A stretch of 64,000 nucleotides of DNA from Blattabacterium cuenoti (GTDB lineage Bacteria > Bacteroidota > Bacteroidia > Flavobacteriales > Blattabacteriaceae): NCBI RefSeq assembly GCF_014251795.1, contig NZ_CP059201.1:1-64000 (forward strand), read 5' to 3'. Below, in pieces: positions 37,971 to 48,172 of the stretch. A program made the position numbers and the translations under genes. The stretch's first letter is position 1, and each line of letters begins with the position of its first letter. The notes beneath the pieces were generated by a model. That model saw only the letters and a list, made by a program, of their open reading frames with translations, made no database searches and was not told where the DNA came from.

Positions 37971-38056
37971 CTTTCTTCCATCTAAAAATTTTACAAAAAA
38001 AAGTTGATTCATGCATAAAAAAAATGTAGAAATTAGAAATTTTAATATAAAAAGTA

Positions 38057-39508
38057 TTGATCTCATATAAAAAATTAGTAACACAAACAATTATATACTC
38101 TATAGGATTTCTATTTCCTAGAATTATTAATTATGCTTTTTTAAAATTTTTTACTCTCTCCTTTAAAAAAGAAGAATTTTCTCTTTACACAGATATGTAT
38201 GCCCTATCTTTTATGATTATAGGGTTTCTTTCTTTCGGATTAGAAAATACTTATTTTAGATTTTTGTATAAAAAAAATTACAGTAAAGAAACTGTTTTTT
38301 CAACGGGTTTTATAATACAATTGATCATAAGTTCTTTCTTCTTAATAACATCCATATTTCTAACAAAATATATATCTTCCATCACTGGATATCAAAATCA
38401 TTCAGAATATTTTTTAATGTTTTTTTTTATTATATTTTTTGACACAATTTGTATCATTCCCATGGCTTGGCTTCGTGTAAATGATAAACCCATCCAATAT
38501 TCTGCAATAAATATAATAAATATATTAATACAATCATTTATAATAATGTATCTATTTTTTTGTCATAACAATACTTACGATAAAAAAACTTTTTTTTTTA
38601 TATGGGTTAATTCTTTTACAGATAAAATAGGTTATGTATTTTTTGCAAATATGATTTCTTCTTTGAGTAATTTATTTTTAATATTTCCTATTCTTTTTCA
38701 GAAATTTACTATTAAAAAATTTAATAAAAATCTTGCGATTAATATGTTAAATTATGGTATTCCCATTATGTTAGGAACTGTAGCTTTTTCTATTAATGAG
38801 AATTTGGATAAAATTTTGATTAAAAGATTGATTTCTGATGAAATTAATGGATCTTATTCCGCTTGTTATAAAATAGCCACTTTTATGAATCTATATATTA
38901 GAATTTTTAAATTAGGAATTGAGCCTTTCTTTTTTAAGAAATCTAAAGATACCGATGCAATATATTATTATGAAGAAATCACCTATGTATTTATTTTATT
39001 TGGATTAATTTTTTATGTATTAATATGTGGAAATATTAACATATTTATGAAATTTTTGATTGATGAGAAATATCATATGGCGATTTCTATTATTCCCGTA
39101 ATAATGATGGGAAATCTATTTTTAGGAATTTATACTAATTTATCTATATTTTATAAAATTTTAGATAAACCTATTATTGGAACTTATATATCTTTGGTCG
39201 GTGTATTAATTACTTTTTTATTTAATGCCGTTTTTATTTTCATTTTTAATAATCTTTTTATAATTCCTGCTTGGGGTACTTTTATATCTTATGGAACTAT
39301 GTTGATAGTTCTATATTTTTGGGGTAAGAAAAATTTTTTCAAATTTTGTGGTAAAAAAATAAAAAACATAATAATTCATTTTTTATTTTCACTTTTTATT
39401 GTTTTTTTAATAAAAAAACAACTTCGATTAAGTTTTTTATTACAATTTTTATATTTAATAATTATTTTTGTTTTTGAAAAAAAAAGATTGATTAATTTAA
39501 TAAAATAA
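38057..39508 (+). CDS. Oligosaccharide flippase-type membrane protein (MOP superfamily)
   Basis: The 483-residue protein is an integral membrane protein with about 12-14 helices and the polysaccharide-export/flippase layout (TIIYSIGFLFPRIINYAFLKFF at the start, NYGIPIMLGTVAFSINENLDKILI in the middle). It begins at TTG 38057. In flavobacteria this gene precedes dut and a sugar nucleotidyltransferase, as here, which suggests a role in moving a lipid-linked glycan. The substrate is unknown. Lipid II flipping is possible but not shown. Confidence 0.8.
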   Translation: MISYKKLVTQTIIYSIGFLFPRIINYAFLKFFTLSFKKEEFSLYTDMYALSFMIIGFLSFGLENTYFRFLYKKNYSKETVFSTGFIIQLIISSFFLITSIFLTKYISSITGYQNHSEYFLMFFFIIFFDTICIIPMAWLRVNDKPIQYSAINIINILIQSFIIMYLFFCHNNTYDKKTFFFIWVNSFTDKIGYVFFANMISSLSNLFLIFPILFQKFTIKKFNKNLAINMLNYGIPIMLGTVAFSINENLDKILIKRLISDEINGSYSACYKIATFMNLYIRIFKLGIEPFFFKKSKDTDAIYYYEEITYVFILFGLIFYVLICGNINIFMKFLIDEKYHMAISIIPVIMMGNLFLGIYTNLSIFYKILDKPIIGTYISLVGVLITFLFNAVFIFIFNNLFIIPAWGTFISYGTMLIVLYFWGKKNFFKFCGKKIKNIIIHFLFSLFIVFLIKKQLRLSFLLQFLYLIIIFVFEKKRLINLIK

Positions 39509-39511
39509 ATT

Positions 39512-39901
39512 TTGTATCAAAAAATCTGTCAATCGACTTTAATTGCTAATATAAAAAAATCTATTTTCATTAATTCTTTGGAAAGAAAATTGATATCAAC
39601 AGGTGTTTTTGTTAAAATTTCAAAATCTATCAGATATTCTTTTTTTGTTAGAAAAAAATTTCTACAATCTATTTGTATAATTCATCTCACAAAAAATAAA
39701 AAACATTCTTTATATAAATATAAAGAAGTTGAAATAAAAATAATTGTAATTAATATTTTTTTTCAAAACATAATAATTGAACCTTATCAAGCATTAATAA
39801 TATTAGATATAGTTAAAAATGTTAAAATAAAATGGAAAAAATGTTCAATTTTAAATCAAAGTATAAGAGGTAATAATAGTTTTGGAAGTACTGGAATATA
39901 A
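39512..39901 (+). CDS. dut: Degenerate dUTPase-like protein
   Basis: The 129-residue frame (TTG start) aligns along its length with dUTPases: LERKLISTGVFVKI matches the LERxLIxTGLFxxxP segment, and IRGNNSFGSTGI is a clear motif 5 (RGxGGFGSTG). The catalytic motifs are eroded. Motif 1 (AGMDL) is unrecognisable, motif 2 (RSG) reads RKKFL, motif 3 with the catalytic Asp (DxDYRGE) is replaced by SLYKYKEVE, and motif 4 (GERIAQ) reads PYQALI. It is about 15 residues short at the N-terminus. The open frame and the position between flippase and nucleotidyltransferase identify it. Enzyme activity is doubtful. Confidence 0.7.
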   Translation: MYQKICQSTLIANIKKSIFINSLERKLISTGVFVKISKSIRYSFFVRKKFLQSICIIHLTKNKKHSLYKYKEVEIKIIVINIFFQNIIIEPYQALIILDIVKNVKIKWKKCSILNQSIRGNNSFGSTGI

Positions 39902-39911
39902 AAGAATAGAT

Positions 39912-40934
39912 ATGAAAATTATAATTCCCATGGCTGGAAAAGGATCACGACTTCTTCCACATACTTTAAATACTCCTAAACCATTAATGTCTATTGCGGG
40001 AAAAACAATTTTAAAAAGACTGTTGGATAGTTTATCTAAAATCATTCAAGTTTTTTCCATACAAGAAATTATTTTTATTATAGGAAATTTTGGTCGAGAG
40101 GTAGAAAAAAAATTAATCAATTTATCTCATGATTTAAATGTGAATCCCATTCTATATTATCAAATTATTCCACTTGGAACTGCTGATGCGTTGTTAAAAG
40201 CTAAAAAATCTTTAACAGGGGAACCGATTATTGTTGCTTTTTCTGATTCTTTATTCTATCACAATTCTTTTGATCAAGAAATAACTCATCAAGTAGACAA
40301 TATTATATGGACAAAAAAAGTTAAAAATCCTCATTTATTTGGAATTGTAAAATGTGATTCATCAGGAATAATTACTCATTTTATAGAAAAACCTAATAAT
40401 TATATATCAAATCTCGCAATTGTAGGTCTTTACTATTTTAAAAATAGTTTTCTTTTAAAAAAAGAATTACAAATTCTATTAGATTATGATATAAAAAATA
40501 AGGAAGAATATCAATTGACATCTGCTCTAGAAAATATGAGAAAAAAAGGAAATAAATTCGTGAATCAACAAGTTCAAGAATGGATGGATTTTGGAAATCA
40601 AGAAAGAACTATATCTTCAAATTCAAGAATATTATCTATTGAAGCAAAAAATTCAGAATTAGTTCATGAAAAAGTTATTATAAAAAATAGTTTGATTCTT
40701 AAACCTTGTTCAATAGGAAAAAATACTACTATTGAAAATAGTATTATAGGTCCTTATGTTTCAATAGGAAAATATTCAAAAATAAAAAATAGCAACATAA
40801 AAAAATCTTTAATTCAAGATTATACAGTAATTCAATATGCAAATTTAGGTCACTCAATTATAGGAAATCATTCTATTTACATAGGAGAAAAATATAAGAA
40901 AGTCAGTTTGAGTGACTATTCTAGTTACAGATAA
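39912..40934 (+). CDS. Sugar-phosphate nucleotidyltransferase
   Basis: The 340-residue protein starts with the nucleotidyltransferase signature MKIIIPMAGKGSRLLPHTLNTPKPL, continues with VAFSDSLFYHN (metal-binding Asp region) and IEKPNN, and ends in hexapeptide-like repeats (SIIGPYVSIGKYSKIKNSNI) typical of a left-handed beta-helix. It resembles glucose-1-phosphate thymidylyl- or mannose-1-phosphate guanylyltransferase-type proteins. The exact sugar is not known. The ATG at 39912 is preferred over an upstream one inside the dut frame. Confidence 0.88.
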   Translation: MKIIIPMAGKGSRLLPHTLNTPKPLMSIAGKTILKRLLDSLSKIIQVFSIQEIIFIIGNFGREVEKKLINLSHDLNVNPILYYQIIPLGTADALLKAKKSLTGEPIIVAFSDSLFYHNSFDQEITHQVDNIIWTKKVKNPHLFGIVKCDSSGIITHFIEKPNNYISNLAIVGLYYFKNSFLLKKELQILLDYDIKNKEEYQLTSALENMRKKGNKFVNQQVQEWMDFGNQERTISSNSRILSIEAKNSELVHEKVIIKNSLILKPCSIGKNTTIENSIIGPYVSIGKYSKIKNSNIKKSLIQDYTVIQYANLGHSIIGNHSIYIGEKYKKVSLSDYSSYR

Positions 40935-40958
40935 ATTAAAGATTCATAATTTTTTATA

Positions 40959-40966
40959 TATATTTG
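40959..40966 (+). promoter_or_regulatory. Possible -7 promoter box for tatA
   Basis: TATATTTG matches TAnnTTTG, 13 bp before the first possible tatA start. No TTG at the expected -33 spacing. Confidence 0.3.
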
Positions 40967-40979
40967 AAAAAAAAATTCC

Positions 40980-41198
40980 ATGTACATGGATTTTATTTCT
41001 TGTTTTTCTATGCTACTTGGTACTTTTGGTACCACAGAAATTGTGGTTATTGTCATTCTTGCTCTCTTATTATTTGGAGGGAAAAAAATTCCAGAATTGA
41101 TGAGAGGGTTAGGTATTGGATTAAAAGAATTCAAAAAAGCCTCTGAAGCTTCTGAATCTGAAGAAGAAAAAAAAGATTCAGAACCTGAGAAAAAATAA
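40980..41198 (+). CDS. tatA: Sec-independent (twin-arginine) translocase subunit TatA
   Basis: A small pore-forming subunit of the Tat pathway for folded proteins. The 72-residue protein has the TatA/E core: [25 protein letters not shown] (membrane helix then the conserved FGxxKxPE turn), an amphipathic helix ([13 protein letters not shown]), and an acidic/lysine tail. Starts are possible at 40980, 40986 or 41010. The last gives a short N-terminus closest to typical TatA. TatC is not in this window. Confidence 0.92.
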   Translation: MYMDFISCFSMLLGTFGTTEIVVIVILALLLFGGKKIPELMRGLGIGLKEFKKASEASESEEEKKDSEPEKK

Positions 41199-41247
41199 TA
41201 CTTGAAATTTTTCTTTCTGCATTTTTCGTTTATTTATTAGTATTTTT

Positions 41248-41265
41248 TTTCTAAAATTTTAGAAA
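41248..41265. repeat. Perfect 18-bp palindrome in the tatA/transglycosylase gap
   Basis: TTTCTAAAATTTTAGAAA reads the same on both strands, in the 82-bp gap after tatA and 15 bp before the next ATG. It has no loop and no GC-rich stem, so it is a weak candidate for either a terminator or an operator. Confidence 0.5.
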
Positions 41266-41280
41266 CTAATCAATATTGTA

Positions 41281-42363
41281 ATGGGAACGAAAACGACAAG
41301 GAATATTATGTTTTTTGTATTTATATTAAAAAGCTTGGTAATTCAATCTGCATCAAAACCATTTTTAGAACAAAAAAATGTAATCAATTTTCATAAAAAA
41401 ATTTATAGTCAAAAATTAGATTTAAATAATATACATACGGAGAAATTATGGGATAAAATGTTAGAAATAAAAAGAAAATCTTTTCATGAACATGAAAAGA
41501 AATTATTTCATAATCATCATCATAGAAAAAATATTCTTATTACCAATATAAGTTCTGAAGAACTAAGAATGAAACTCAATTTTCTAAATCAAAAATCTCA
41601 AATTAAAATATTAAGATACAATACTATTGTACATGCCTCTGTAGAGAGTTTTCTTCGTATGGAAAAATATATAGGAAAAATCATTTCATTATCAGAGTTT
41701 TATTTTCCTATGTTTGAAGAAAAATTTGATAAATATCGTCTTCCGAAAGAATTAAAATATTTAGCTATTATAGAATCAAATCTAAATCCTATTGTAACTT
41801 CTAAAGCAGGAGCTAAAGGGATTTGGCAATTTATGCCTGGAACTGGAAAAATATACAATCTTCATATTAATAAGATTTACGATGAAAGAAATGATCCTAT
41901 AAAATCTACAGAAGCAGCTTGCCGATATTTAAAATTTTTATATAAAAAAATAGGAAATTGGGAATTAGTTCTAGCTGCTTATAATGCAGGACCCGGAACA
42001 GTGGATAAAATATTACAACGTCACAGTCACAATAAAAAGAATTTCTGGGAATTATGGGAATTTTTTCCTAAAGAAACCCAAAATTATATTCCTAAATTTA
42101 TTGCTATCAATTATATCATGAATTTTTACAGAGAACATAATATTCCATTCTATACTCACAAATATAAATATAAAGAAACTATGTTAATTCCTGTAAAAGA
42201 AAAAATTTCTTTAAAATTTTTAGCTTATAATCTAAATATTTCTTATCAAGATTTAATTTTCCTTAATCCAAAATATCTTGTAGACCGAATCCCTTCCGGT
42301 AACAAATTAAGAATTCCTAAAAATAAAATTTTTCTTTTTAAAAAAAAAAGAAGGTTTTTTTAG
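41281..42363 (+). CDS. Membrane-bound lytic transglycosylase (SLT domain)
   Basis: Cleaves peptidoglycan glycan strands. The 360-residue protein has a hydrophobic N-terminus (export signal), then a goose-lysozyme-like SLT domain (about 140-260) with the catalytic Glu in [20 protein letters not shown], followed by [11 protein letters not shown] and [11 protein letters not shown]. The C-terminal 55 residues ([21 protein letters not shown], then [10 protein letters not shown]) look like one LysM-type unit. Overall it resembles MltD. A second in-frame ATG nine codons in could be the start. Confidence 0.9.
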   Translation: MGTKTTRNIMFFVFILKSLVIQSASKPFLEQKNVINFHKKIYSQKLDLNNIHTEKLWDKMLEIKRKSFHEHEKKLFHNHHHRKNILITNISSEELRMKLNFLNQKSQIKILRYNTIVHASVESFLRMEKYIGKIISLSEFYFPMFEEKFDKYRLPKELKYLAIIESNLNPIVTSKAGAKGIWQFMPGTGKIYNLHINKIYDERNDPIKSTEAACRYLKFLYKKIGNWELVLAAYNAGPGTVDKILQRHSHNKKNFWELWEFFPKETQNYIPKFIAINYIMNFYREHNIPFYTHKYKYKETMLIPVKEKISLKFLAYNLNISYQDLIFLNPKYLVDRIPSGNKLRIPKNKIFLFKKKRRFF

Positions 42364-42391
42364 GAGAAAAAAAAAATTAATTTTCAAAATT

Positions 42392-43381
42392 ATGAACGAA
42401 AAAATTGAACAAAAAAGAAAATCCTTACAACTTGTATTGGAAAAGATGGATAAAATATATGGAAAAGGAACTGTCATGAAAATGGGAGATTCTAATATGG
42501 AAAATTTAGAAATTATTTCTTCTGGATCTTTAAGTTTAGATATTGCTTTAGGAATCAAAGGATTTCCAAAAGGTCGTATTGTAGAAATATTTGGACCAGA
42601 ATCTTCTGGAAAAACAACTCTAGCTTTACATGCTATAACTCAAACTCAAAAAAGTGGAGGTTTTGCTAGTTTTATTGATGCAGAACATGCTTTTGATCCT
42701 ATTTATGCGAAAAAAATAGGAGTAGACGTAAAAGAATTAATAATATCTCAACCAGATAATGGAGAACAAGCTCTTGAAATTGTTGATAACTTAATTAGAT
42801 CTGGTGTAATGGATATAATAGTAGTTGATTCTGTAGCAGCTTTAACACCTAAAAGTGAAATAGAAGGAGAAATGGGGGATTCTAAAATAGGATTACAAGC
42901 AAGATTAATGTCTCAAGCTTTGAGAAAGCTAACTTCTAGTATAGGAAAATCTAAAAGCATACTTATATTTATCAATCAATTAAGAGAAAAAATAGGAGTT
43001 TATGGAAATCCAGAAGTGACTACCGGAGGTAATGCTTTAAAATTCTATTCATCAATACGATTGGATATACGAAAAGGAAATCATATAAAAAATGGAGAAA
43101 AAATATTAGGAAATAGAACAAAAGTCAAAGTTGTAAAGAATAAGTTATCTCCACCTTTTAAAATAGCTGAATTTGATATTATGTATGGAGAAGGAATTTC
43201 AAAAATTGGAGAAATTTTAGATATAGGAGTAGATTTAGGAATTATTAAAAAGAATGCATCTTGGTTTAGTTATGAAGATATCAAATTAGGACAAGGAAGA
43301 GATTCTGTAAAAGAATTTTTAAAAGAAAAACAAAATATTATAAATAAAATACAAGAAAATATATATAAAAATATTATATGA
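42392..43381 (+). CDS. recA: Recombinase RecA
   Basis: A DNA strand-exchange ATPase for homologous recombination and repair. The 329-residue protein has Walker [10 protein letters not shown] (about residues 65-73), the catalytic Glu within FIDAEHAFD, Walker [11 protein letters not shown], and the loop regions [22 protein letters not shown] and [25 protein letters not shown], all canonical. The acidic C-terminal tail of longer RecAs is missing, which is common. It overlaps the following MBL gene by 4 bp (ATGA). Confidence 0.97.
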   Translation: MNEKIEQKRKSLQLVLEKMDKIYGKGTVMKMGDSNMENLEIISSGSLSLDIALGIKGFPKGRIVEIFGPESSGKTTLALHAITQTQKSGGFASFIDAEHAFDPIYAKKIGVDVKELIISQPDNGEQALEIVDNLIRSGVMDIIVVDSVAALTPKSEIEGEMGDSKIGLQARLMSQALRKLTSSIGKSKSILIFINQLREKIGVYGNPEVTTGGNALKFYSSIRLDIRKGNHIKNGEKILGNRTKVKVVKNKLSPPFKIAEFDIMYGEGISKIGEILDIGVDLGIIKKNASWFSYEDIKLGQGRDSVKEFLKEKQNIINKIQENIYKNII

Positions 43382-44157
43382 GAATTACTTTTTTAGGGAC
43401 CGGAACATCTCAGGGAATTCCTCTTATTGGGTCTAAACATCCAGTATGTTTATCTAAAAATTTAAAAGATAAAAGACTTAGAAGTTCTATTTTAATTGAA
43501 AAAAATGGAAATAATTTTTTAATAGATTGTGGACCAGATTTTCGTTATCAAATGTTAAGAAATAATTATGAAAAATTAAATGCAATTTTTATGACACATG
43601 AACATCATGATCATATAGGAGGATTAGATGATATAAGACCCATTCATTTTAAAATGAATAAACCTATTCCTATTTATGGATTACGTAGAGTTATAGAAAA
43701 TTTAAAAAAAAGATTCTTTTATCTTTTTCATAAAGATAAAAAATCAAACATTTGTAGAATTTCCGTTCATGAATTAGATGATTATAAAAAAGAATTTTTT
43801 GTAGAGAATTCTAAAATTTTTCCTTTATTTATATGGCATGGATATCTTCCTATTTTAGGATTTCGTGTAGAAAATTTTGCGTATATAACAGATGCTAGTT
43901 CTATTCCTATTTATACAATACAAAAATTAAAAGGACTAACTATTTTAGTTTTAAATATATTAAGAAAGGGGAGAAAGGGGACAGACAATTCTTTTTCTAT
44001 CATGCTTTATGAAACTTTAAAGATTATTCAAAAAATTTGTCCTAAAAAAGCTTATTTGACTCATATTAGTCATACATTTGGATTTCATGAAGAAATTGAA
44101 AAACAATTACCCAAGAATGTATATTTAGCCTATGATAATTTAATTATATATATATGA
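43378..44157 (+). CDS. MBL-fold metallohydrolase (PhnP-like phosphodiesterase)
   Basis: The 259-residue protein starts with [18 protein letters not shown] and has the metallo-beta-lactamase metal motif [19 protein letters not shown], then YITDASSIP and a late His in [14 protein letters not shown]. This order fits the PhnP/Lpl-type branch that acts on cyclic or phosphodiester substrates. The substrate here is unknown. Coupled to recA by a 4-bp overlap, though no functional link to recombination is implied. Confidence 0.87.
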   Translation: MRITFLGTGTSQGIPLIGSKHPVCLSKNLKDKRLRSSILIEKNGNNFLIDCGPDFRYQMLRNNYEKLNAIFMTHEHHDHIGGLDDIRPIHFKMNKPIPIYGLRRVIENLKKRFFYLFHKDKKSNICRISVHELDDYKKEFFVENSKIFPLFIWHGYLPILGFRVENFAYITDASSIPIYTIQKLKGLTILVLNILRKGRKGTDNSFSIMLYETLKIIQKICPKKAYLTHISHTFGFHEEIEKQLPKNVYLAYDNLIIYI

Positions 44158-44192
44158 ATCAATTAAATATAAATCTCAAACATTATAAGTAA

Positions 44193-47100
44193 ATGCAAGT
44201 AAAAAAAATTTTTTTTTCTCCAAAAATCACTGCTTTTTTATTCTTGTTATTTGCTTTATCTATGGCTGTAGCTACTTTTATAGAAAAAAAATATTCTACA
44301 GATGTAGCAAATATATTTATTTATGAATCTGTTTGGTTTGAAACTATTATGTTTTTTATTATAATAAATTTAATTGGAAATGTCTGGAAATATAAATTAT
44401 GGAATTATCAAAAATTACCTTTGTTTATTTTTCATTTATCATTTATATTAATTTTTCTAGGAGGAATTTTTTCTAGATACTTCAGTTTTGAAGGAACGAT
44501 GTCTATAAGAGAGGGTGAAATTAATGAAAAAATTCTTTCTAAAAAGAATTACATCAAATTAAAAATAAGTAAAGATTCTTATACTAGATTTTATCATGAT
44601 CCTTATATTTTATCTTCTTTTCATAATGAATATGAAGGAAAATTTAATTTTCAAGAAAATCCTTTAAAAGTAAAAGTTGTGGATTATATTCCATGTGCGA
44701 AAATAATTCTATCAAAAGAACAACCAGAAGAAAAAATTATAAAAATAGTTTCAAATAATCAAAAAGGAAGAACCGAATATTTTCTAAAAAATAAAGAAAT
44801 AATTAATGTAAATGGTGTTTTATTTTCTTTTAATAAAGAAATCCCTTTTGGGATTAGTATTTTCGAAATAAAAAATAAACTTTATGTTAAATCATCTTTT
44901 TCAGGAAAGATCATTGACATGGTCAATCAAAAAATCGGATTTTTATTAAAAAATAATTTTAACATACTGAAATTAAGAAATTTATATCAAGTTGATATTA
45001 ATAAAAATCATGAAATAATGCAATGGGTTATTCCTGATGGAATAGTAAAAGGAAAATTAAAATACGTACAATCATGTAATCGTGAAAAAGATAAAGAAAA
45101 TAATGAATTAAATGCTATTACTGTCAAAATTTTTTTCAAAAATCAATATAAATTGATCACATTTTTAGGAGGAAAAAATGCGACAAATATGAGTTCTCCT
45201 CTGTTTTTCAATAATCATTATAAAATATCCATCGGATATGGATCTATTTTTTGTAATCTTCCTTTTTTTTTAAAATTAAAAAAATTTAAAATCAAAAATT
45301 ATCCAGGTTCCGAATTTCCATCTCATTTTATGAGTTATGTAACATTAATTGATAATAATAAGAAAAATGATTATTTAATTTATATGAATAATGTTTTGAA
45401 TTATAAAGGATTTAGATTTTTTCAATTTGGATATGATCCTGATAAAAGAGGTACTCATTTTTATGTTAATAATGATTATTTAGGAACATATTTTTCTTAT
45501 ATAGGTTATATTATTATGAGTATAGGAATGTTTCTTACTGTATTTTGGAAAGGAACTAGATTTAGTTTTCTTAAAAAGAAGTTGAAATCTTTATCTTATA
45601 AAAGATATTCGATATTATTTTTTTTATTATTCTCATTCAGTATTCATCATTTTGGATTTTCTCAAACTTCCAAAATTCCCCATGAAAAAAAAATTCTTTT
45701 AGAAAATGTTTCTGATGTGATTCATATTCCTAAAAGACATAGTGAAAAATTTGGACGTTTATTAGTACAAGATTATAAAGGAAGGATCAAGCCTATTAAT
45801 ACGATTGCTATTGAATTACTTAGAAAAATACATAAAAAAGATTCTATACAAAATTTAAATGCTAATCAATGGTTCATATCTATACATCAAGATAATATTT
45901 TTTGGACAAAAATTCCTTTTATTAAAGTTGATAAAAAAGGGGGATATCAATTTTTAAATAAAGTAAAAGCAAATAAACATTTTTATGTTTCTCTTATAGA
46001 TCTCTATTTGATCGATTCGAAAACTTCAAAACTAAAATATCTTTTTCAAGAAGATTATGAACGAGCTTTCTCTAAAAATCCTATTCAAAGAAATGAATAT
46101 GACAAAGCTGTTATTAATCTGAGTGAACGTGTAGGAATAATACATGAAATTTTTCAAGGAAAATATATACGTATTTTTCCTATTCCTCATGATACAAATC
46201 ACACTTGGTCTAGTTGGATCATTTCAAATTCAAATAAACTGAATCCTTTAGGTTTATCTATGTTTAATAATTATCTTAAATCTTTGTTATTTTCTCAAAA
46301 TGAGAAAAATTGGAATATTGCAGATAACGAAATTGAAAAAATACGATTATATCAAATTAAACATGCTAAATCTATTTTACCTTCAGAAAATAAAATATCT
46401 ACAGAAATTATTTATAACAAATTAAATCTATTTTATAGATTATCTTTTTTATATGCTTTATTTGGAGCAATTATTATTATTAATTCTTTTTTGATGATTT
46501 TTTTAGAAAAAAAATACATGTATTTCTTTTCTAAAATATTTATTTTTATTTTATTTTTTCTATTTATTATAAATTTATTAGGATTAATTTCTAGATGGTA
46601 TATTTCCGGACATGCCCCATGGACTAATGGATATGAATCATCAATTTTTATTAGCTGGTGTTTAATTGGTATAGGATTTTTATTCTGTAAAAATCAATTT
46701 GTTACAGGAATCACATCTTTAATTTCTTCTTTCTTACTCATGATTGCACATCATGGAAACGCTATGGATCCAGAAATAACTAATCTAGCTCCTGTTTTAA
46801 AATCTCATTGGTTGATAATACATGTAGCAACAATAACATCCAGTTATGGTTTTTTTTTAACAGGAGCTTTATTAGGAATTTTAGTATTAATTTTTTTTAT
46901 ATTAAAAATGTGTTTTTATAATTATAGTGAAATGATTCATATTCATATTGAAAAATTAACTATTGTTAATGAAATATGTTTGACTATAGGACTTTTTTTG
47001 TTAACCATAGGAACCTTTTTAGGTTCTGTTTGGGCTAATAATAGTTGGGGGCGTTATTGGAGTTGGGATCCTAAAGAAACTTGGGCTTTAATTAGCATTA

Positions 47101-47366
47101 TGATTTATGCTTTTGTATTACATATTCGTCTAATTCCACATTTAAGAAGTATATACACTTTTAATTTATTCAGTATATTATCAGTTAGTTCCATTCTAAT
47201 GACTTTTTTTGGTGTAAATTACTATTTATCTGGACTGCATTCTTATGCGAAAGGAGATCCTACTTCTATACCTGATTGGGTATATTATAGTTTTATAATT
47301 TTATTAATTATCGCAACTTTATCTTATTATTCATTCAAATTTCATAAAAATATAAACAAACAGTGA
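44193..47366 (+). CDS. ccsBA: Cytochrome c biogenesis protein, ResB-CcsA fusion
   Basis: A system II heme transporter and cytochrome c synthetase. The 1,057-residue protein joins a ResB/CcsB-like N-terminal half (membrane helices near the start, a large periplasmic region, a helix near residue 440) to a CcsA-like C-terminal half with multiple helices and the heme-handling motif WGRYWSWDPKETWALI. His residues in HHGNAMDPE and HLRLIPH-like segments fit conserved heme ligands. Flavobacteria commonly have this fused form. It implies that c-type cytochromes are still made, in line with aerobic respiration. Confidence 0.92.
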   Translation: MQVKKIFFSPKITAFLFLLFALSMAVATFIEKKYSTDVANIFIYESVWFETIMFFIIINLIGNVWKYKLWNYQKLPLFIFHLSFILIFLGGIFSRYFSFEGTMSIREGEINEKILSKKNYIKLKISKDSYTRFYHDPYILSSFHNEYEGKFNFQENPLKVKVVDYIPCAKIILSKEQPEEKIIKIVSNNQKGRTEYFLKNKEIINVNGVLFSFNKEIPFGISIFEIKNKLYVKSSFSGKIIDMVNQKIGFLLKNNFNILKLRNLYQVDINKNHEIMQWVIPDGIVKGKLKYVQSCNREKDKENNELNAITVKIFFKNQYKLITFLGGKNATNMSSPLFFNNHYKISIGYGSIFCNLPFFLKLKKFKIKNYPGSEFPSHFMSYVTLIDNNKKNDYLIYMNNVLNYKGFRFFQFGYDPDKRGTHFYVNNDYLGTYFSYIGYIIMSIGMFLTVFWKGTRFSFLKKKLKSLSYKRYSILFFLLFSFSIHHFGFSQTSKIPHEKKILLENVSDVIHIPKRHSEKFGRLLVQDYKGRIKPINTIAIELLRKIHKKDSIQNLNANQWFISIHQDNIFWTKIPFIKVDKKGGYQFLNKVKANKHFYVSLIDLYLIDSKTSKLKYLFQEDYERAFSKNPIQRNEYDKAVINLSERVGIIHEIFQGKYIRIFPIPHDTNHTWSSWIISNSNKLNPLGLSMFNNYLKSLLFSQNEKNWNIADNEIEKIRLYQIKHAKSILPSENKISTEIIYNKLNLFYRLSFLYALFGAIIIINSFLMIFLEKKYMYFFSKIFIFILFFLFIINLLGLISRWYISGHAPWTNGYESSIFISWCLIGIGFLFCKNQFVTGITSLISSFLLMIAHHGNAMDPEITNLAPVLKSHWLIIHVATITSSYGFFLTGALLGILVLIFFILKMCFYNYSEMIHIHIEKLTIVNEICLTIGLFLLTIGTFLGSVWANNSWGRYWSWDPKETWALISIMIYAFVLHIRLIPHLRSIYTFNLFSILSVSSILMTFFGVNYYLSGLHSYAKGDPTSIPDWVYYSFIILLIIATLSYYSFKFHKNINKQ

Positions 47367-48172
47367 ATTTTCATTCTGATTTTTTGAGAAAATATTTGAA
47401 TAAAAAAAAAAGTACCCTCTTTAGAGATGCATTTGGAAATTGGCATTTTATAAAACGTTTTTTAATTTTTACTTTTGGATGTATTTCTTACAATCGTTAT
47501 AATGGATTTAATCAGTTACATTTAGAAGGGACTGAATATATCAGAAAATTACCTGATAAGAAAGTTCTTTTTGTATCTAATCATCAAACTTATTTTGCAG
47601 ATGTTTTCGCTATGTTTCATGTATTTTGCAGCATAAAAAATGGTTTTATTAATAGTATTAAAAATCCGATTTATCTTTTAAATCCTAAAGTAAATTTATA
47701 TTATGTAGCAGCCAAAGAAACAATGGATCATAATTTTTTGACTAAATTATTTACTTATTCAGGAGGGATTACAGTAAAAAGAACTTGGAGAGAAGGAAAT
47801 AAAAAAATTAATCGTTCCGTAGATGTATCTGAAATCACTCGTATGGGTATAGCTATAAATGATGGTTGGTTAATCACTTTTCCACAAGGAACTACTCAAG
47901 CCTTTGCTCCCGGACGAAGAGGAATTGTTCATGTAATCAGAAAGTATAATCCTATTGTTGTTCCCATTGTAATAGATGGATTTCATAAAGCTTATGATAA
48001 AAAAGGAATTCGAATTAAAAGAAAAGGAGTTTTGCAAAAAATGAAATTCAAAAAACCTATTCAATTAGATTTGAAAAAAGAGACAACAGATACTATAATG
48101 GAAAAAATTATGGATGCTATTGAACAATCTCCTAAATATAGAAAGAATAATAATCATTATCATGAGATATAA
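47363..48172 (+). CDS. plsC: 1-acyl-sn-glycerol-3-phosphate acyltransferase
   Basis: Adds the second acyl chain in phosphatidic acid synthesis. The 269-residue protein has the acyltransferase motif I NHQTYFAD (HxxxxD), motif II around FTYSGGITVKRTWREG and motif III FPQGTTQAFAPGRRG. It begins at GTG 47363, overlapping the ccsBA stop by 4 bp (GTGA). The 3' end overlaps alaS by 11 bp. It lies between a heme gene and a synthetase gene, which suggests packing rather than functional grouping. Confidence 0.9.
   Translation: MNFHSDFLRKYLNKKKSTLFRDAFGNWHFIKRFLIFTFGCISYNRYNGFNQLHLEGTEYIRKLPDKKVLFVSNHQTYFADVFAMFHVFCSIKNGFINSIKNPIYLLNPKVNLYYVAAKETMDHNFLTKLFTYSGGITVKRTWREGNKKINRSVDVSEITRMGIAINDGWLITFPQGTTQAFAPGRRGIVHVIRKYNPIVVPIVIDGFHKAYDKKGIRIKRKGVLQKMKFKKPIQLDLKKETTDTIMEKIMDAIEQSPKYRKNNNHYHEI

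Noticed and set aside
37942..38056. Small gene or RNA between clpP and the flippase
   Set aside because: 115 bp of AT-rich sequence without an open frame, cloverleaf or stable hairpin; probably the two divergent promoters.
40912..41146. Several short frames around tatA on both strands
   Set aside because: tatA itself explains the region; the others are shifted frames of it without protein-like features.
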